Assembly (NCBI RefSeq): GCF_011038655.2
Contig: NZ_CP064954.1
Coordinates: 310,001 to 374,000, forward strand
DNA length: 64,000 nt
Reading direction: 5' to 3'
Source of the DNA: Corynebacterium lizhenjunii
GTDB lineage: Bacteria; Actinomycetota; Actinomycetes; Mycobacteriales; Mycobacteriaceae
Positions 9,018 to 17,477 of this stretch are shown here, piece after piece (the first letter of the stretch is position 1; every line of letters starts with the position of its first letter). The notes beneath the pieces were generated by a model. It searched no databases, was not told the DNA's origin, and saw only the letters and a program-made list of their open reading frames with translations. The position numbers and the translations under genes are program-made.

Positions 9018-10046
9018 ATGCGAAACCTTAAGCCCAACGCGCCCCTGGTGGCCGCAGCCCTGGGAGGCACCCCCTCCCGCCCGCCAGTCTGGTTCATGCG
9101 CCAAGCGGGGCGCTCCTTGCCGGAGTACAAGCGGGTACGTGAGGGTATTGGCATGCTGGACTCCTGCTTCATGCCGGAGCTGTTGGCGGAAATTACCTTG
9201 CAACCGGTGCGCCGCCATGACGTAGATGCCGCCATTTTGTTCAGCGACATTGTGGTCCCGCTCAAGGCCGCGGGCGTGGGCGTGGACATTGTGGCAGGGC
9301 GGGGTCCAGTCATGGACCACCCCGTGCGCACCGTGGCTGATGTGGAGGCGCTGCCCATCCTGGACGCCGATGTGCCGCAGGTGCGCCAGGGCATTGAGAT
9401 CATTAACGCAGAGCTCACGCAGGCCCAAGCGCTGATCGGCTTCGTGGGCGCGCCGTTTACCCTGGCCTCCTACCTGGTAGAAGGCGGGCCGTCTCGCAAC
9501 CATGAGCGCACCAAGGCGCTGATGCACTCTGCGCCCGAAACCTGGCACGCACTCATGCGCCGCCTGACACCCACCATCATTAATTTCCTCCAGCTGCAGG
9601 TAGAGGCCGGGATTGATGCCATGCAGCTGTTTGATTCTTGGGCGGGCTACCTCAATGAGGCCGACTACCGGGAGTTCGTCTTGCCGTACTCCACGCAGAT
9701 TCTGGACTCGGTTGCCGGGGTGATTCCGCGCATCCACTTCGGCGTGGGGACCGGGGAGCTGCTCGGCGCGATGTCCGAGGCCGGTTCCGAGGCCATGGGC
9801 GTGGACTACCGGGTGTCCATGGCCGCTGCCGCCCAGCGCGTGCAGGCGAAAGTCTTGCAGGGCAACTTGGACCCCGCCCTGCTTTTTGCCGGCGATTCCG
9901 CCGTGCGGGCCGCCGTGCGCCGCATCCGCGGGGAGGTCGACGCCGCTGGTGTGGGCCACATTTGGAATTTGGGGCACGGGGTTCTGCCCACCACTGACGC
10001 GGATGCCATCACCCGCGCTGTCGCCATTATTCATGAGGAGGGCTAA
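9018..10046 (+). CDS. hemE: Uroporphyrinogen decarboxylase
   Basis: Removes four carboxyl groups from uroporphyrinogen III to give coproporphyrinogen III. The 342-residue protein has the family signatures: RPPVWFMRQAGRSLPEY near the N-terminus, GFVGAPFTLASYLVEGG, FDSWAGYL in the middle, and LGHGVLP near the C-terminus. The ATG has AAAAGGA upstream. The stop codon is immediately followed by the hemY ATG (TAAATG), which argues for coupled translation. Confidence 0.97.
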   Translation: MRNLKPNAPLVAAALGGTPSRPPVWFMRQAGRSLPEYKRVREGIGMLDSCFMPELLAEITLQPVRRHDVDAAILFSDIVVPLKAAGVGVDIVAGRGPVMDHPVRTVADVEALPILDADVPQVRQGIEIINAELTQAQALIGFVGAPFTLASYLVEGGPSRNHERTKALMHSAPETWHALMRRLTPTIINFLQLQVEAGIDAMQLFDSWAGYLNEADYREFVLPYSTQILDSVAGVIPRIHFGVGTGELLGAMSEAGSEAMGVDYRVSMAAAAQRVQAKVLQGNLDPALLFAGDSAVRAAVRRIRGEVDAAGVGHIWNLGHGVLPTTDADAITRAVAIIHEEG

Positions 10047-11429
10047 ATGAAGATTGCCATTATCGGTGCCGGCCTGGCCGGGCTGACCGCAGCGTATGAG
10101 CTGCGCGACCATGAGGTGTATGTCTTTGAGGCGGAAGGGCGTATTGGCGGCAAGCTGCACACCGTGGCCTTCGATGCTGGCCCCACCGATATGGGCGCCG
10201 AGGCCTTTGTCGCACGGCGTGCCGATGCCGTCGAATTCTTCAGCGAGCTGGGACTGCAAGGTAGTCTCGTACGCCCCTCGGGGCTGCGCCCGCGGGTCTA
10301 TTCCGATGGTGCGCTGCACTTGCTGCCAGAAGGCGGCGTGATGGGCATTCCCGCCCGGCCACAGGACTTCTTCACCGAGGAGACCAACGCGCGCATTGCC
10401 GCTGAGCAGCCCTTTGGCTGGACCCCCGGCCAAGACGCCTCCGTGGGGGCACTGGTGCGCGCCCAGTTTGGTAGTGATGTGGTAGACCGCGTGGTCTCCG
10501 CCCTGCTGGGTGGGGTGTATTCCTGCGCTGCTGACGATCTAGGCTTGCGCGCGACAATCCCGCAGCTGGCTCAGATGTTAGACCAGCTCGCCGCGCAGGG
10601 CCCGGTGACGCTGTCCGGGGCGGTCGCCGCACTTGAGCAGGCACGCACCGCCGCCCCTCAAGCTGCTGCGGGGCCGGTCTTTGCCACCTTCCGTGGTGGC
10701 TACGCCGAACTGTATGAGGCCCTGGCGGAGCAATCCGGCGCGCAGATTCATCTGGATACGTTTATCTCCGGGGTGCAGGCCCAAGGCGCGGGCTTCCAGG
10801 TGCATGGTGCTCCAGCGGAACTGGGCACTTTCGACCGGGTGCTTTTTGCCACCCCGGCGCCCACCACGGCGCGGTTGCTGTCCAAGGTGGCCCCGCAGGC
10901 GGCTGCGGAACTCAAGCAGGTCAAGCTGGCTAGCTCGGTGGTGGTGGGCTTTAGGTTCGCCTCTGCCACGGACCCGCAGGGCGCTTCGCTGCCGGAGGCC
11001 ACGGGCATTCTGGTCGCCGCGGATGAGCCCGATATGCGTGCGAAGGCCTTCACGCTTTCGTCAAATAAGTGGCCCCACCTGGGGCAGCGCCCGGGTTGTA
11101 TTGTGCGCGCGTCCTTCGGCCGCTTTGGCGATGACGCCTTGGTGCGCGCCGATGAGGATGACTTGGTGGACTTCGCTCTCGATGACTTGCAGAAGGTCTC
11201 TGGCTTCGATGGCCGCGCGGCTGGTGTGGAGGAGATCTACACGCAGCGGTGGTTCGGTGGCATCCCCTGCTATGCCCCAGGCCATCTGGACATTGTGTCC
11301 AGGGTGGAGGCTTTGCTTGCCGATACCCCCGGCATCAGCGCCACTGGTGCCTGGGCCGGTGGCGTGGGCGTGCCCGCGGTCATCGCTCACGCCCGCGCTA
11401 CCGCTGCCCGCCTGGTGGGCCAGGAATAG
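10047..11429 (+). CDS. hemY: Coproporphyrinogen III oxidase / protoporphyrinogen oxidase family, FAD-dependent (HemY/CgoX)
   Basis: A 460-residue FAD enzyme with the dinucleotide-binding motif GAGLAGLTAAYEL at the very N-terminus and GIGGK-like sequence at GRIGGKLHT, both typical of the HemY family. In actinobacteria this enzyme acts in the coproporphyrin branch, oxidising coproporphyrinogen III to coproporphyrin III. That assignment is by family; the later enzymes (ferrochelatase and HemQ/ChdC) are not in this window. Residues LLADTP near the C-terminus are encoded by a one-mismatch copy of the interspersed word (11315-11330). Confidence 0.92.
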   Translation: MKIAIIGAGLAGLTAAYELRDHEVYVFEAEGRIGGKLHTVAFDAGPTDMGAEAFVARRADAVEFFSELGLQGSLVRPSGLRPRVYSDGALHLLPEGGVMGIPARPQDFFTEETNARIAAEQPFGWTPGQDASVGALVRAQFGSDVVDRVVSALLGGVYSCAADDLGLRATIPQLAQMLDQLAAQGPVTLSGAVAALEQARTAAPQAAAGPVFATFRGGYAELYEALAEQSGAQIHLDTFISGVQAQGAGFQVHGAPAELGTFDRVLFATPAPTTARLLSKVAPQAAAELKQVKLASSVVVGFRFASATDPQGASLPEATGILVAADEPDMRAKAFTLSSNKWPHLGQRPGCIVRASFGRFGDDALVRADEDDLVDFALDDLQKVSGFDGRAAGVEEIYTQRWFGGIPCYAPGHLDIVSRVEALLADTPGISATGAWAGGVGVPAVIAHARATAARLVGQE

Positions 11430-11573
11430 TTGGGGATACCTCCGTGTAGCATCCGGGCATGTATGGCTTGTCTGGGGCGCTCTGCTGGCCGGAGTGGGCT
11501 GCCGGGCGGATTGGTAGTGGTATCGCGCAATATCTTTAATTAGCGCGTTAATCCGCTTGTCTGCACATGGAAC

Positions 11574-12659
11574 CTACACGATGAACGCGGCCAGGAGGCT
11601 GCCCACCACTATGGCCAGGACCACGGCGGCGAAGGCCTTGCCTTGCCAGTGGGCGTAGTTGAAGTCCATGCCCACCCCTGCGCGGCGGTCCACCACGATG
11701 GCCGGGTCTGCGGGGTTGTAGTAGAACAAGCCCAGGCGGTAGTGGTGGTCATTGTTGGGGGACTCGGCGGTACTGTCAGGAAAGTTTTGGTGGGCGAGGT
11801 CCTGCTCCAGCCGGGCGGGCGCGCGCAGGCTGGCGACGAGGGCAATGATGACACCGATGAAGGTCAGGGTCAGCATGAACGCCAGCGCATAGCCCATTTG
11901 CTCCGCGTAGCGCGGTAGTGGGGAGGCCACCTGGAGGACGGCTATGCCCGTGGACATCAGGAAGACAAGTACGCCCAGCCCGCGAATGCAAGCCACTATT
12001 TGGGCGGCGCTGCGCAACTGGCCGCGGGTGGTGCGATCCGTGCGCGGGTGGACCCGCACGGCCCGCATTAGGGCGATCGTTGCGGCCATGACGACGATGA
12101 GGCCAAGATTGACGAACGCCGGGATAAACACGCTGCCAACGGACTTCTCACTCCATGCATCCGGCTGCATGCCTGGACCCCAGTGAGTGGGAATGATACC
12201 CGGAATCTGCTCCCACTGCGCCGCCACGACGTAGACGGCAACGAGCGTGACCAGCACCGAACACGCCATCCAGCCCCAGGGGAAGGAAGCGCGCGGCAAA
12301 TCCTCTGGGGTGATTCGCCCGGCAATGGCAGTGGCCTTGCCCTCAAACCAGCGCCCCGTTTCTTTTAATCGGGCCAGATGAGCGCGTTGCCATTGCCACG
12401 CCACGGCTGCACCTACTAGTGGCAGCGCAATAGACAGGGGAAACGCCGCGGGGTGCTCCCGGAAAACTGCGGCCAACAGTGCTGCCACCATACCGCAACC
12501 CGTCACGGTGAGGCGGTAGGTGCGGATGGGGGCGGAGGCATCGGCAAGATGGGCACGGGGCACGCGCACGCCAAGGGGCGAGGCGGGCTGGAAGGCGGGG
12601 AGGGCGGCCAGCACGCCGGCGGCGAGCAGGACGGCGGCGACCATGATGACAGCAAGCAT
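11574..12659 (-). CDS. DUF1648/DUF5808-type membrane protein
   Basis: A 361-residue membrane protein with about seven hydrophobic segments. Around residue 155-175 it has PGIIPTHWGPGMQPDAW, the P-x-H-W-x-x-G-x-x-D signature of DUF1648. Its C-terminal third carries LGLFYYNPADPAIVVDRRAG and GMDFNYAH, resembling DUF5808. Function unknown. It is encoded as the second gene of a two-gene unit: its ATG overlaps the TAA of the upstream GntR regulator (TAATG), an arrangement common for YtrA-type GntR regulators and the membrane protein or transporter they control. Confidence 0.8.
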   Translation of the reverse strand: MLAVIMVAAVLLAAGVLAALPAFQPASPLGVRVPRAHLADASAPIRTYRLTVTGCGMVAALLAAVFREHPAAFPLSIALPLVGAAVAWQWQRAHLARLKETGRWFEGKATAIAGRITPEDLPRASFPWGWMACSVLVTLVAVYVVAAQWEQIPGIIPTHWGPGMQPDAWSEKSVGSVFIPAFVNLGLIVVMAATIALMRAVRVHPRTDRTTRGQLRSAAQIVACIRGLGVLVFLMSTGIAVLQVASPLPRYAEQMGYALAFMLTLTFIGVIIALVASLRAPARLEQDLAHQNFPDSTAESPNNDHHYRLGLFYYNPADPAIVVDRRAGVGMDFNYAHWQGKAFAAVVLAIVVGSLLAAFIV

Positions 12660-13012
12660 TATAGTTCCTTGATGAGTTTGGCGATTTCGGAGGTGGTGAA
12701 ACCCTGGGCGCGGGCGCGCTGGATTAGTTCTTGGAGGTCGGCGCGGAGTTGTTCGCGTTGTTGCGCGGTGCGGGTGCCCTGGCGGACCACCGAACCGGAG
12801 CGGCCCGCGGTCTCCACCAGGCCATCGCGGACAAGTTGGTCGTAGGCCTTTTTGACGGTGGCGGGGTTGATGCCGAATTCGGCGGCAACCTGGCGCACAG
12901 AGTCCAGGCGTTGTCCGTCGCGCAAGTGCCCCTGTGCAATGAGTGCGGTGATGCCGCGCCGAATCTGTTCGTAGAGCGGTTCTGGCGAATCGGGCGAGAG
13001 AGTCAAAAGCAT
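12659..13012 (-). CDS. GntR family (YtrA subfamily) transcriptional regulator
   Basis: A 117-residue repressor-type protein. Residues 10-75 form the GntR winged helix (PEPLYEQIRRGITALI, then DSVRQVAAEFGINPATVKKA and DGLVETAGRSGSVV). Only about 40 residues of helical tail follow, the short effector region typical of YtrA-type members. The ATG at 13012 has GGAGG just upstream. The frame is open further, but upstream lies the promoter region. It is co-transcribed with the membrane protein that follows and is probably autoregulated through the palindrome at 13049-13069. Confidence 0.9.
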   Translation of the reverse strand: MLLTLSPDSPEPLYEQIRRGITALIAQGHLRDGQRLDSVRQVAAEFGINPATVKKAYDQLVRDGLVETAGRSGSVVRQGTRTAQQREQLRADLQELIQRARAQGFTTSEIAKLIKEL

Positions 13013-13048
13013 GGCGCCTCCTTCTGTACTCCTCACTGTAGCACAGAT

Positions 13049-13069
13049 TGTATTGGTGCTAGTAATACA
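13049..13069. promoter_or_regulatory. Probable GntR operator
   Basis: TGTATT-N9-AATACA is a 6-bp inverted repeat 36 nt upstream of the gntR start. On the minus strand the left arm overlaps a TACAAT -10-like box. Length and position fit an autoregulatory operator of a YtrA-type repressor. The vbhA-like gene starts 73 bp away in the other direction. Confidence 0.55.
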
Positions 13070-13142
13070 CAGCACCCTGGCTGGATGTAACCAGAAAGGG
13101 TAAGCTGTAGCGAAGCAGTCACGAGCAACGAAGGAGAGCGAC

Positions 13143-13337
13143 ATGGCGAATCTTGTGGGAGTTAAATCCGCAGAACAGATCGACCAGATGGTGGCTACCT
13201 GCAACGCGGTCATGCTGATGGCGGGGTTTGATGCTCCGGAACCGGAAATTCAAGCCCTCGGGCGCAAAATCGCTGAAGGCACAATGACCGCCGAAGAAGC
13301 GATCGCCATCGCTTGCAGGCCTAAGCCGGAAGGTTAG
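13143..13337 (+). CDS. VbhA-like antitoxin of a Fic toxin
   Basis: A 64-residue protein resembling antitoxin VbhA, with a short helix, a Gly turn, and a C-terminal helical part ending in GTMTAEEAIAIA. VbhA blocks the partner Fic enzyme by inserting an (S/T)xxxE(G/N) motif into the ATP site, where Glu pairs with the second Arg of the Fic motif. Here the corresponding stretch reads NAVMLMAG, so Ser/Thr appears replaced by Val and the inhibitory Glu by Ala. AAGGAGAGCG precedes the ATG. The toxin ATG lies 9 nt after the stop. Confidence 0.7.
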   Translation: MANLVGVKSAEQIDQMVATCNAVMLMAGFDAPEPEIQALGRKIAEGTMTAEEAIAIACRPKPEG

Positions 13338-13346
13338 GAGAGGATC

Positions 13347-13960
13347 ATGAGTGGGGGGGGTGGGAAACCTACTTCATACCTGGGACACAGGTGCTCAGGA
13401 ATCTCTTTGGAATAACCGACTCGGAAGAGCTCCACGATAGTGAACGGGCCGTTGTTTATTTCCGCATGATGGAGTTTTGTGCCCGGCCGCTGGAGGGGAA
13501 CTTCGATTATGCCCACTTTAGGGCGATACACCACATGCTCTTCCAGGATGTATATGAGTGGGCGGGCCAGGAACGTACCGCGCCCACCGGGCAGTTCATG
13601 GTCAAAGACGGGCATGCGTATTATCCGGCCGGCCCCGAACTGCGCAAGCGTGCTGAAGCGCTTTTCGCGGGGCTGAGGCGGGACGATTTCTTCAGAGGGC
13701 TCGCCATCGAAGACTTTGTCCCTAAACTGGCTGAGTTGTGGGGCGAGCTCAACGTAGTTCATAGCTTCCGCGAAGGCAACACGCGCACACAGTGGATGTT
13801 CTTTAAGGCATTGGTGGAACATGCAGGGCACTCATTGGACATCCATCGCACTGAGAAGGATGCTGAGTATCGTGCGCGGTTTATCGCAGCGCGCTATCAC
13901 AGCCAGGACACTGGCGATAACTCGCAACTAGCCACTGTCCTGCGCGAAGTCATCTCTTAA
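13347..13960 (+). CDS. Fic family protein (toxin), start codon out of frame across a G8 tract
   Basis: A Fic-domain protein of about 204 residues if the N-terminus is restored. The Fic motif is HSFREGNTRTQW. The core H-x-F-x-E-G-N is intact, Gly is Thr as in many members, but the final Arg that contacts ATP phosphates is Trp. A flap-like segment with TGQFMVKDGHAYYPA lies upstream. The natural start is the ATG at 13347 with AGGAGAGG in front. Reading from it runs through G8 (13353-13360) and stops after about 22 codons. With nine Gs the frame joins WETYFIPGTQVLRNLFGI, a typical Fic N-terminus. As sequenced, only the GTG at 13391 opens the frame, losing about 15 conserved residues. Fic enzymes usually transfer AMP to target proteins. 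Confidence 0.75.
13353..13360 (+). repeat. G8 homopolymer at codons 3-5 of the Fic gene
   Basis: Eight consecutive G residues follow ATGAGT. Nine (or six) would put the Fic domain in frame; eight does not. This is either a slippage-prone contingency tract or a homopolymer sequencing error. Confidence 0.85.
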
Positions 13961-14020
13961 CTCGCTTGCGGGAGGCGGGCCCGGCGTTATGTCGCGCGCC
14001 GGGGCGGGCCCAGGCGGCCG

Positions 14021-14860
14021 CTAGGCCCGGTCGCGGTGGACGAAAATGGAACTGAAGTCGGTATTGCCACGGCCGGCGGCTTGCTCGCGCTCGAAACGGG
14101 CAATGGCGGCCTCCACGGCCGGCAACGGTTGCGAAGCGGTGTCGACCATCAGCTTGGAGTCCTTGCATAGGGCATCGACGCTGAAATCACCCGGCTCCGT
14201 ACTGCGCTCGCCGCGGATAAACGGCCCCTTCATCTGCGCCATGAAATTCAGTCCGGTGATGCCAAGCATGTCTAGCACGGCCTCGGCATCAAATCCCTCG
14301 GCCTCGCCCAATGCCAGCGCCTCTGCTACGCCCTCCGCCGTAACGGAAAGCGCCAGGTTAGCCAATAGTTTGCCGGTGGCCGCCGCTGCTGCGGACTCTA
14401 CGCCCAGCAATTTGTCCGGGTGTGCCCAAGGCTTGACGATGCCCATTGCCTCCTCCCGTCGCTTCCCATCCGGGGTTCCCACATACACGCCCAGCTCGCC
14501 TGCGCGAGCTGGGCCCAAGGAACCCACCACGGGGGCATGGACGTAGGAGGGGACGGCATCGGCAAACTCGCGTGCGGCGGCGGGGGAGACTGTGGTGGTA
14601 TCAATCCAGGTCACCCCGGCCGGGATCAGCTGCGGCGTGAGGACTACCTCGCGGACATCATCCGGACCGAATAGGGAGGTGATGATGAGCTCGGCATCCG
14701 CGACGGCCTCAGCAGCGCTTTTGGCTTGGCGTGCACCCCGGTCGACCAGCGGCTGCGCGCGCTCGGGGGTGCGGTTCCACACCGTGACCTCGTGGGGCTC
14801 TATAAGGTGGAGGGCCAACTCCGTGCCCATGCGTCCAGTACCTAAAAGTGCAATCTTCAT
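14021..14860 (-). CDS. NAD(P)-dependent beta-hydroxyacid dehydrogenase family oxidoreductase
   Basis: A 279-residue protein with the N-terminal dinucleotide motif LLGTGRMGTELALHL, a WNRTPERA segment after strand 2 (Arg favours NADPH), and a C-terminal all-helical domain with GKLLANLALSV containing the conserved Lys-x-x-x-Asn-like position of 3-hydroxyisobutyrate/6-phosphogluconate dehydrogenase relatives. The substrate cannot be told. The ATG at 14860 has GGAG close by and a CACACT box 7 nt upstream. Residues EFADA are encoded by a weak copy of the interspersed word (14555-14568). It converges with the Fic gene. Confidence 0.85.
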   Translation of the reverse strand: MKIALLGTGRMGTELALHLIEPHEVTVWNRTPERAQPLVDRGARQAKSAAEAVADAELIITSLFGPDDVREVVLTPQLIPAGVTWIDTTTVSPAAAREFADAVPSYVHAPVVGSLGPARAGELGVYVGTPDGKRREEAMGIVKPWAHPDKLLGVESAAAAATGKLLANLALSVTAEGVAEALALGEAEGFDAEAVLDMLGITGLNFMAQMKGPFIRGERSTEPGDFSVDALCKDSKLMVDTASQPLPAVEAAIARFEREQAAGRGNTDFSSIFVHRDRA

Positions 14861-14883
14861 GCGCTCCAGTGTGCCAAAGATTG

Positions 14884-15393
14884 CTAACGCAGGTGCTTAT
14901 TCAACTCCGCCTGCAGTGGGCCGGGCAATTGCACTGCTGGCTGGGCGGGCAGCGGAATGTTGTAGACCTCCTGCGGCGGGCGCCACACGGGAAGCTCCGG
15001 CACTTGGCCGAGGGGTGGTACCGGCGGCAGTGGCGGCAGGCCGGGAAGCTGTGGCACGGGAAGCTGCGGCAGCCCCGCCGGTGGGCGCGCGGCAGGGGGC
15101 GGAGGTGGCGCCCCGGGGCCTGGCTGCAGGGGTACCGCAGCCCCGGCAGGTTCGGCGGGAGGAGCGGTATCGGCATCGGCAAGCACTGGATTAGCTGGGG
15201 CAGAGGGCTCGGTTGAGCTGGGCGCAGTGGAGGAGACGGCAGGGCGCGGCTGCAAGGGGCGCGGCGCGGCGGACCAAGCGGCGGGCTCCACGGGAGTCTG
15301 GCGGGTGGCGAGCGGTGGCGGCGCACAGGCAACCAAGCTAGTCACACCGATAGAACAGACGGACAGGATAGATATAATTGCCATGCGGTGCAT
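14884..15393 (-). CDS. Proline-rich lipoprotein, unknown function
   Basis: A 169-residue exported protein. Residues 1-23 form a lipoprotein signal peptide ending in the lipobox LVAC, with Cys 23 as the modified residue. The mature part is about one third proline (runs of PPPP and LPxLP units) and probably extended through the envelope; it ends in an Ala/Gln/Leu-rich segment. No domain is recognised. AAAGGGGG lies upstream of the ATG at 15393; an in-frame ATG three codons on is possible. VLADAD (15172-15184) is encoded by a partial copy of the interspersed word. Confidence 0.65.
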   Translation of the reverse strand: MHRMAIISILSVCSIGVTSLVACAPPPLATRQTPVEPAAWSAAPRPLQPRPAVSSTAPSSTEPSAPANPVLADADTAPPAEPAGAAVPLQPGPGAPPPPPAARPPAGLPQLPVPQLPGLPPLPPVPPLGQVPELPVWRPPQEVYNIPLPAQPAVQLPGPLQAELNKHLR

Positions 15394-15538
15394 GAGTTAT
15401 TCCCCCTTTAAAGTGAGTTCCGGGCCAAACCCCCGTCGGGCCCTGGCTCCTAGCCTAACACCCGCTAGCACGCCAAGGGAAGGGTTTGGCGCAAGAATCA
15501 GACTTTCGTATGTGGCGGGAATGGATACAATGGTCAGC

Positions 15539-16867
15539 ATGCCTACTTCCAGCTCCTCAGTTGATACGTCTATTACCACTCAATCGCAGCAGTGGTTCCA
15601 GCGCAGCGCGCGCTCCATCCCGGGCGGGGTGAACTCCCCGGTGCGTGCATATGGCTCGGTCGGCGGCCAGGCCCGCGTGATTGCTCGCGGCAAGGGTTCG
15701 CGCCTGTGGGACGTGGACGGCAATGAGTACGTGGACTTGGTCAGCTCCTATGGGCCGATGTTGCACGGCAACGCCCACCCGCAGATTGTGGAGGCAGTGC
15801 ACAAGGCCGTGGTGGATGGCTTGAGCTTCGGCGCGCCCACGGAGGCCGAGGCCCTGCTGGCGGAAGAGATTATTAAGCGCACGGCCGTGGAGAAGGTACG
15901 CATGGTCAACTCCGGCACGGAGGCCACCATGTCTGCGGTGCGCCTGGCGCGCGGGTTCACGGGCCGGCCGAAGGTGCTGAAGTTCGAGGGCTGCTACCAC
16001 GGGCACGTGGATGCGCTGTTGGCATCGGCAGGCTCGGGCGTGGCCACCTTTGGGCTGCCGGATTCCCCGGGGGTCACGGGCGCCACGGCGGCGGATACCA
16101 TTGTGGTGCCCTATAACGACCTGGAGGCGGTGCGCGCGGCGTTTGCCCAAAACCCGGGGGAGATTGCCTGCATTATTGCCGAGGCCGCGGCGGGCAACAT
16201 GGGCACAGTCGCCCCGCAGGAGGGCTTCAATGCTGCGCTGAAGGATATTGCGCACGCTGACGGTGCGCTGCTGATTTTGGATGAGGTCATGACGGGTTTC
16301 CGCACCTCCTACCAGGGTTGGTACGGCGTTGATGGCGTGGCGGGGGACCTGGTGACCTTCGGCAAGGTGATTTCCGGCGGGCTGCCGGCGGCGGCGTTTG
16401 GCGGCCGCGCGGACATCATGGATTACCTGGCCCCTGCCGGTCCCGTCTACCAGGCAGGCACCCTGTCTGGTAACCCCGTGGCCATGGCTTCGGGTTTGGC
16501 ATCCCTTCAGCTTGCCGATGCCCCCGTTTACTCCCGCTTGGCTGCCCATGCGGACCGTTTGTGCGATCTGATTTCGACCGCCTTGGCTGGGCAAGGCGTG
16601 GAACACCATATGCAGCGGGCGTCGTCGATGTTCTCGGTGCGCTTCGCGCCGGGGCCAGCGCATAATTTTGCCGATATGCAGGCGGGGGAGAACTTCCGCT
16701 TTGCGCCCTTCTTCCACGCGCTGCTAGACCATGGGGTGTACGTGGCGCCGTCTGCGTTTGAGACGTGGTTTGTCTCTGATGCGCTAACGGACGATGATTT
16801 TGAGGTAATCGAGCGCGCGTTGGTGCCGGCTGCTCAGGCTGCGGCTGCCGCGCGGAAGGAGTCTTAA
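15539..16867 (+). CDS. hemL: Glutamate-1-semialdehyde 2,1-aminomutase
   Basis: Second enzyme of the C5 pathway: converts glutamate-1-semialdehyde to 5-aminolevulinate with PLP. It has 442 residues. Signatures are [13 protein letters not shown] near the N-terminus, [26 protein letters not shown], and [17 protein letters not shown] with the PLP lysine. I placed the start at ATG 15539 because a TGGATACAAT extended -10 (15522-15531) would start a leaderless transcript there; ATGs at 15530 and 15521 are in the same frame. The frame is open back to 15227 only because it crosses the divergent lipoprotein gene. An exact copy of the interspersed word lies at 16509-16525 and encodes QLADAP. Confidence 0.95.
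   Translation: MPTSSSSVDTSITTQSQQWFQRSARSIPGGVNSPVRAYGSVGGQARVIARGKGSRLWDVDGNEYVDLVSSYGPMLHGNAHPQIVEAVHKAVVDGLSFGAPTEAEALLAEEIIKRTAVEKVRMVNSGTEATMSAVRLARGFTGRPKVLKFEGCYHGHVDALLASAGSGVATFGLPDSPGVTGATAADTIVVPYNDLEAVRAAFAQNPGEIACIIAEAAAGNMGTVAPQEGFNAALKDIAHADGALLILDEVMTGFRTSYQGWYGVDGVAGDLVTFGKVISGGLPAAAFGGRADIMDYLAPAGPVYQAGTLSGNPVAMASGLASLQLADAPVYSRLAAHADRLCDLISTALAGQGVEHHMQRASSMFSVRFAPGPAHNFADMQAGENFRFAPFFHALLDHGVYVAPSAFETWFVSDALTDDDFEVIERALVPAAQAAAAARKES
16509..16525 (-). repeat. Interspersed word GGGGGCATCGGCAAGCT, exact copy (in hemL)
   Basis: Exact 17/17 match on the minus strand. The hemL coding strand reads LADAP through it, with the uncommon codon CTT for Leu. Confidence 0.9.
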
Positions 16868-16868
16868 T

Positions 16869-17477
16869 ATGTCTACGACCATCGTGCATTTGGTGCGCCA
16901 CGGTGAGGTACACAATCCGGAGAAGATTCTCTACGGGCGGATCCCGGGCTACCACTTGTCCTCCCGGGGCTTTTCACAGGCAGCGCGCACGGCGCGGTCG
17001 TTTGAGGGCCACGATGTGACCTACCTGGTGGCTTCTCCGCTGCAGCGCACGCAAGAGACCGCGGCGGAGATTGCGAAGGTTGTGGGCCTGGACGTGGACA
17101 CGGATAAGACCGTGATTGAGTCCGGCAACCGCTTTGAGGGGCTGCGGGTCAAGGGTCTGCGGTCCCAGCTGTGGAACCCCACCCGCTGGCCGCTGCTGCG
17201 CAATCCGCTGCAGCCTTCGTGGGGGGAGCCGTTTTCTACGGTGGCAGACCGCATGATGAATGCCGTGGAGCGCGCTCGCCTGGAGGCGGAGGGGCATGAG
17301 GCTATCGTGGTCTCCCACCAGCTGCCCATCGTGATGGTTCAGCGCACCGTGCTGGGCTTGCGCTTGGCGCACGCGCCGTGGAACCGGGAGTGTGACTTGG
17401 CGTCGGTGACGTCCTTGGTGTTCCAGGACGCGGAAATCACAGACATCTTCTACTCTTCGCCTGCACATGCTATCTAA
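16869..17477 (+). CDS. Histidine phosphatase family protein (phosphoglycerate mutase-like)
   Basis: A 202-residue protein of the branch-1 histidine phosphatase family. The catalytic LVRHGEVHNP (His near residue 11) is at the N-terminus and the second His lies in AIVVSHQLPIV. YGRIPGYHLSSRG and SPLQRTQETA are further family segments. The substrate is unknown. The same gene (Rv0525) sits between hemL and the cytochrome c maturation genes in mycobacteria. The ATG is one base after the hemL stop and the gene overlaps the next one by 11 nt, so it is part of one operon. Confidence 0.9.
   Translation: MSTTIVHLVRHGEVHNPEKILYGRIPGYHLSSRGFSQAARTARSFEGHDVTYLVASPLQRTQETAAEIAKVVGLDVDTDKTVIESGNRFEGLRVKGLRSQLWNPTRWPLLRNPLQPSWGEPFSTVADRMMNAVERARLEAEGHEAIVVSHQLPIVMVQRTVLGLRLAHAPWNRECDLASVTSLVFQDAEITDIFYSSPAHAI

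Noticed and set aside
8895..10433. 512-codon open frame on the minus strand
   Set aside because: It lies opposite hemE and hemY, both unmistakable. High GC gives long antisense frames; no domain is seen.
13980..14003. Hairpin CCCGGCG / CGCCGGG between the Fic gene and the oxidoreductase
   Set aside because: Seven base pairs with no T-run; in such GC-rich DNA this is weak evidence for a terminator.
15557..16717. 386-codon minus-strand frame opposite hemL
   Set aside because: Shadow of hemL; Arg/His-rich without recognisable motifs.
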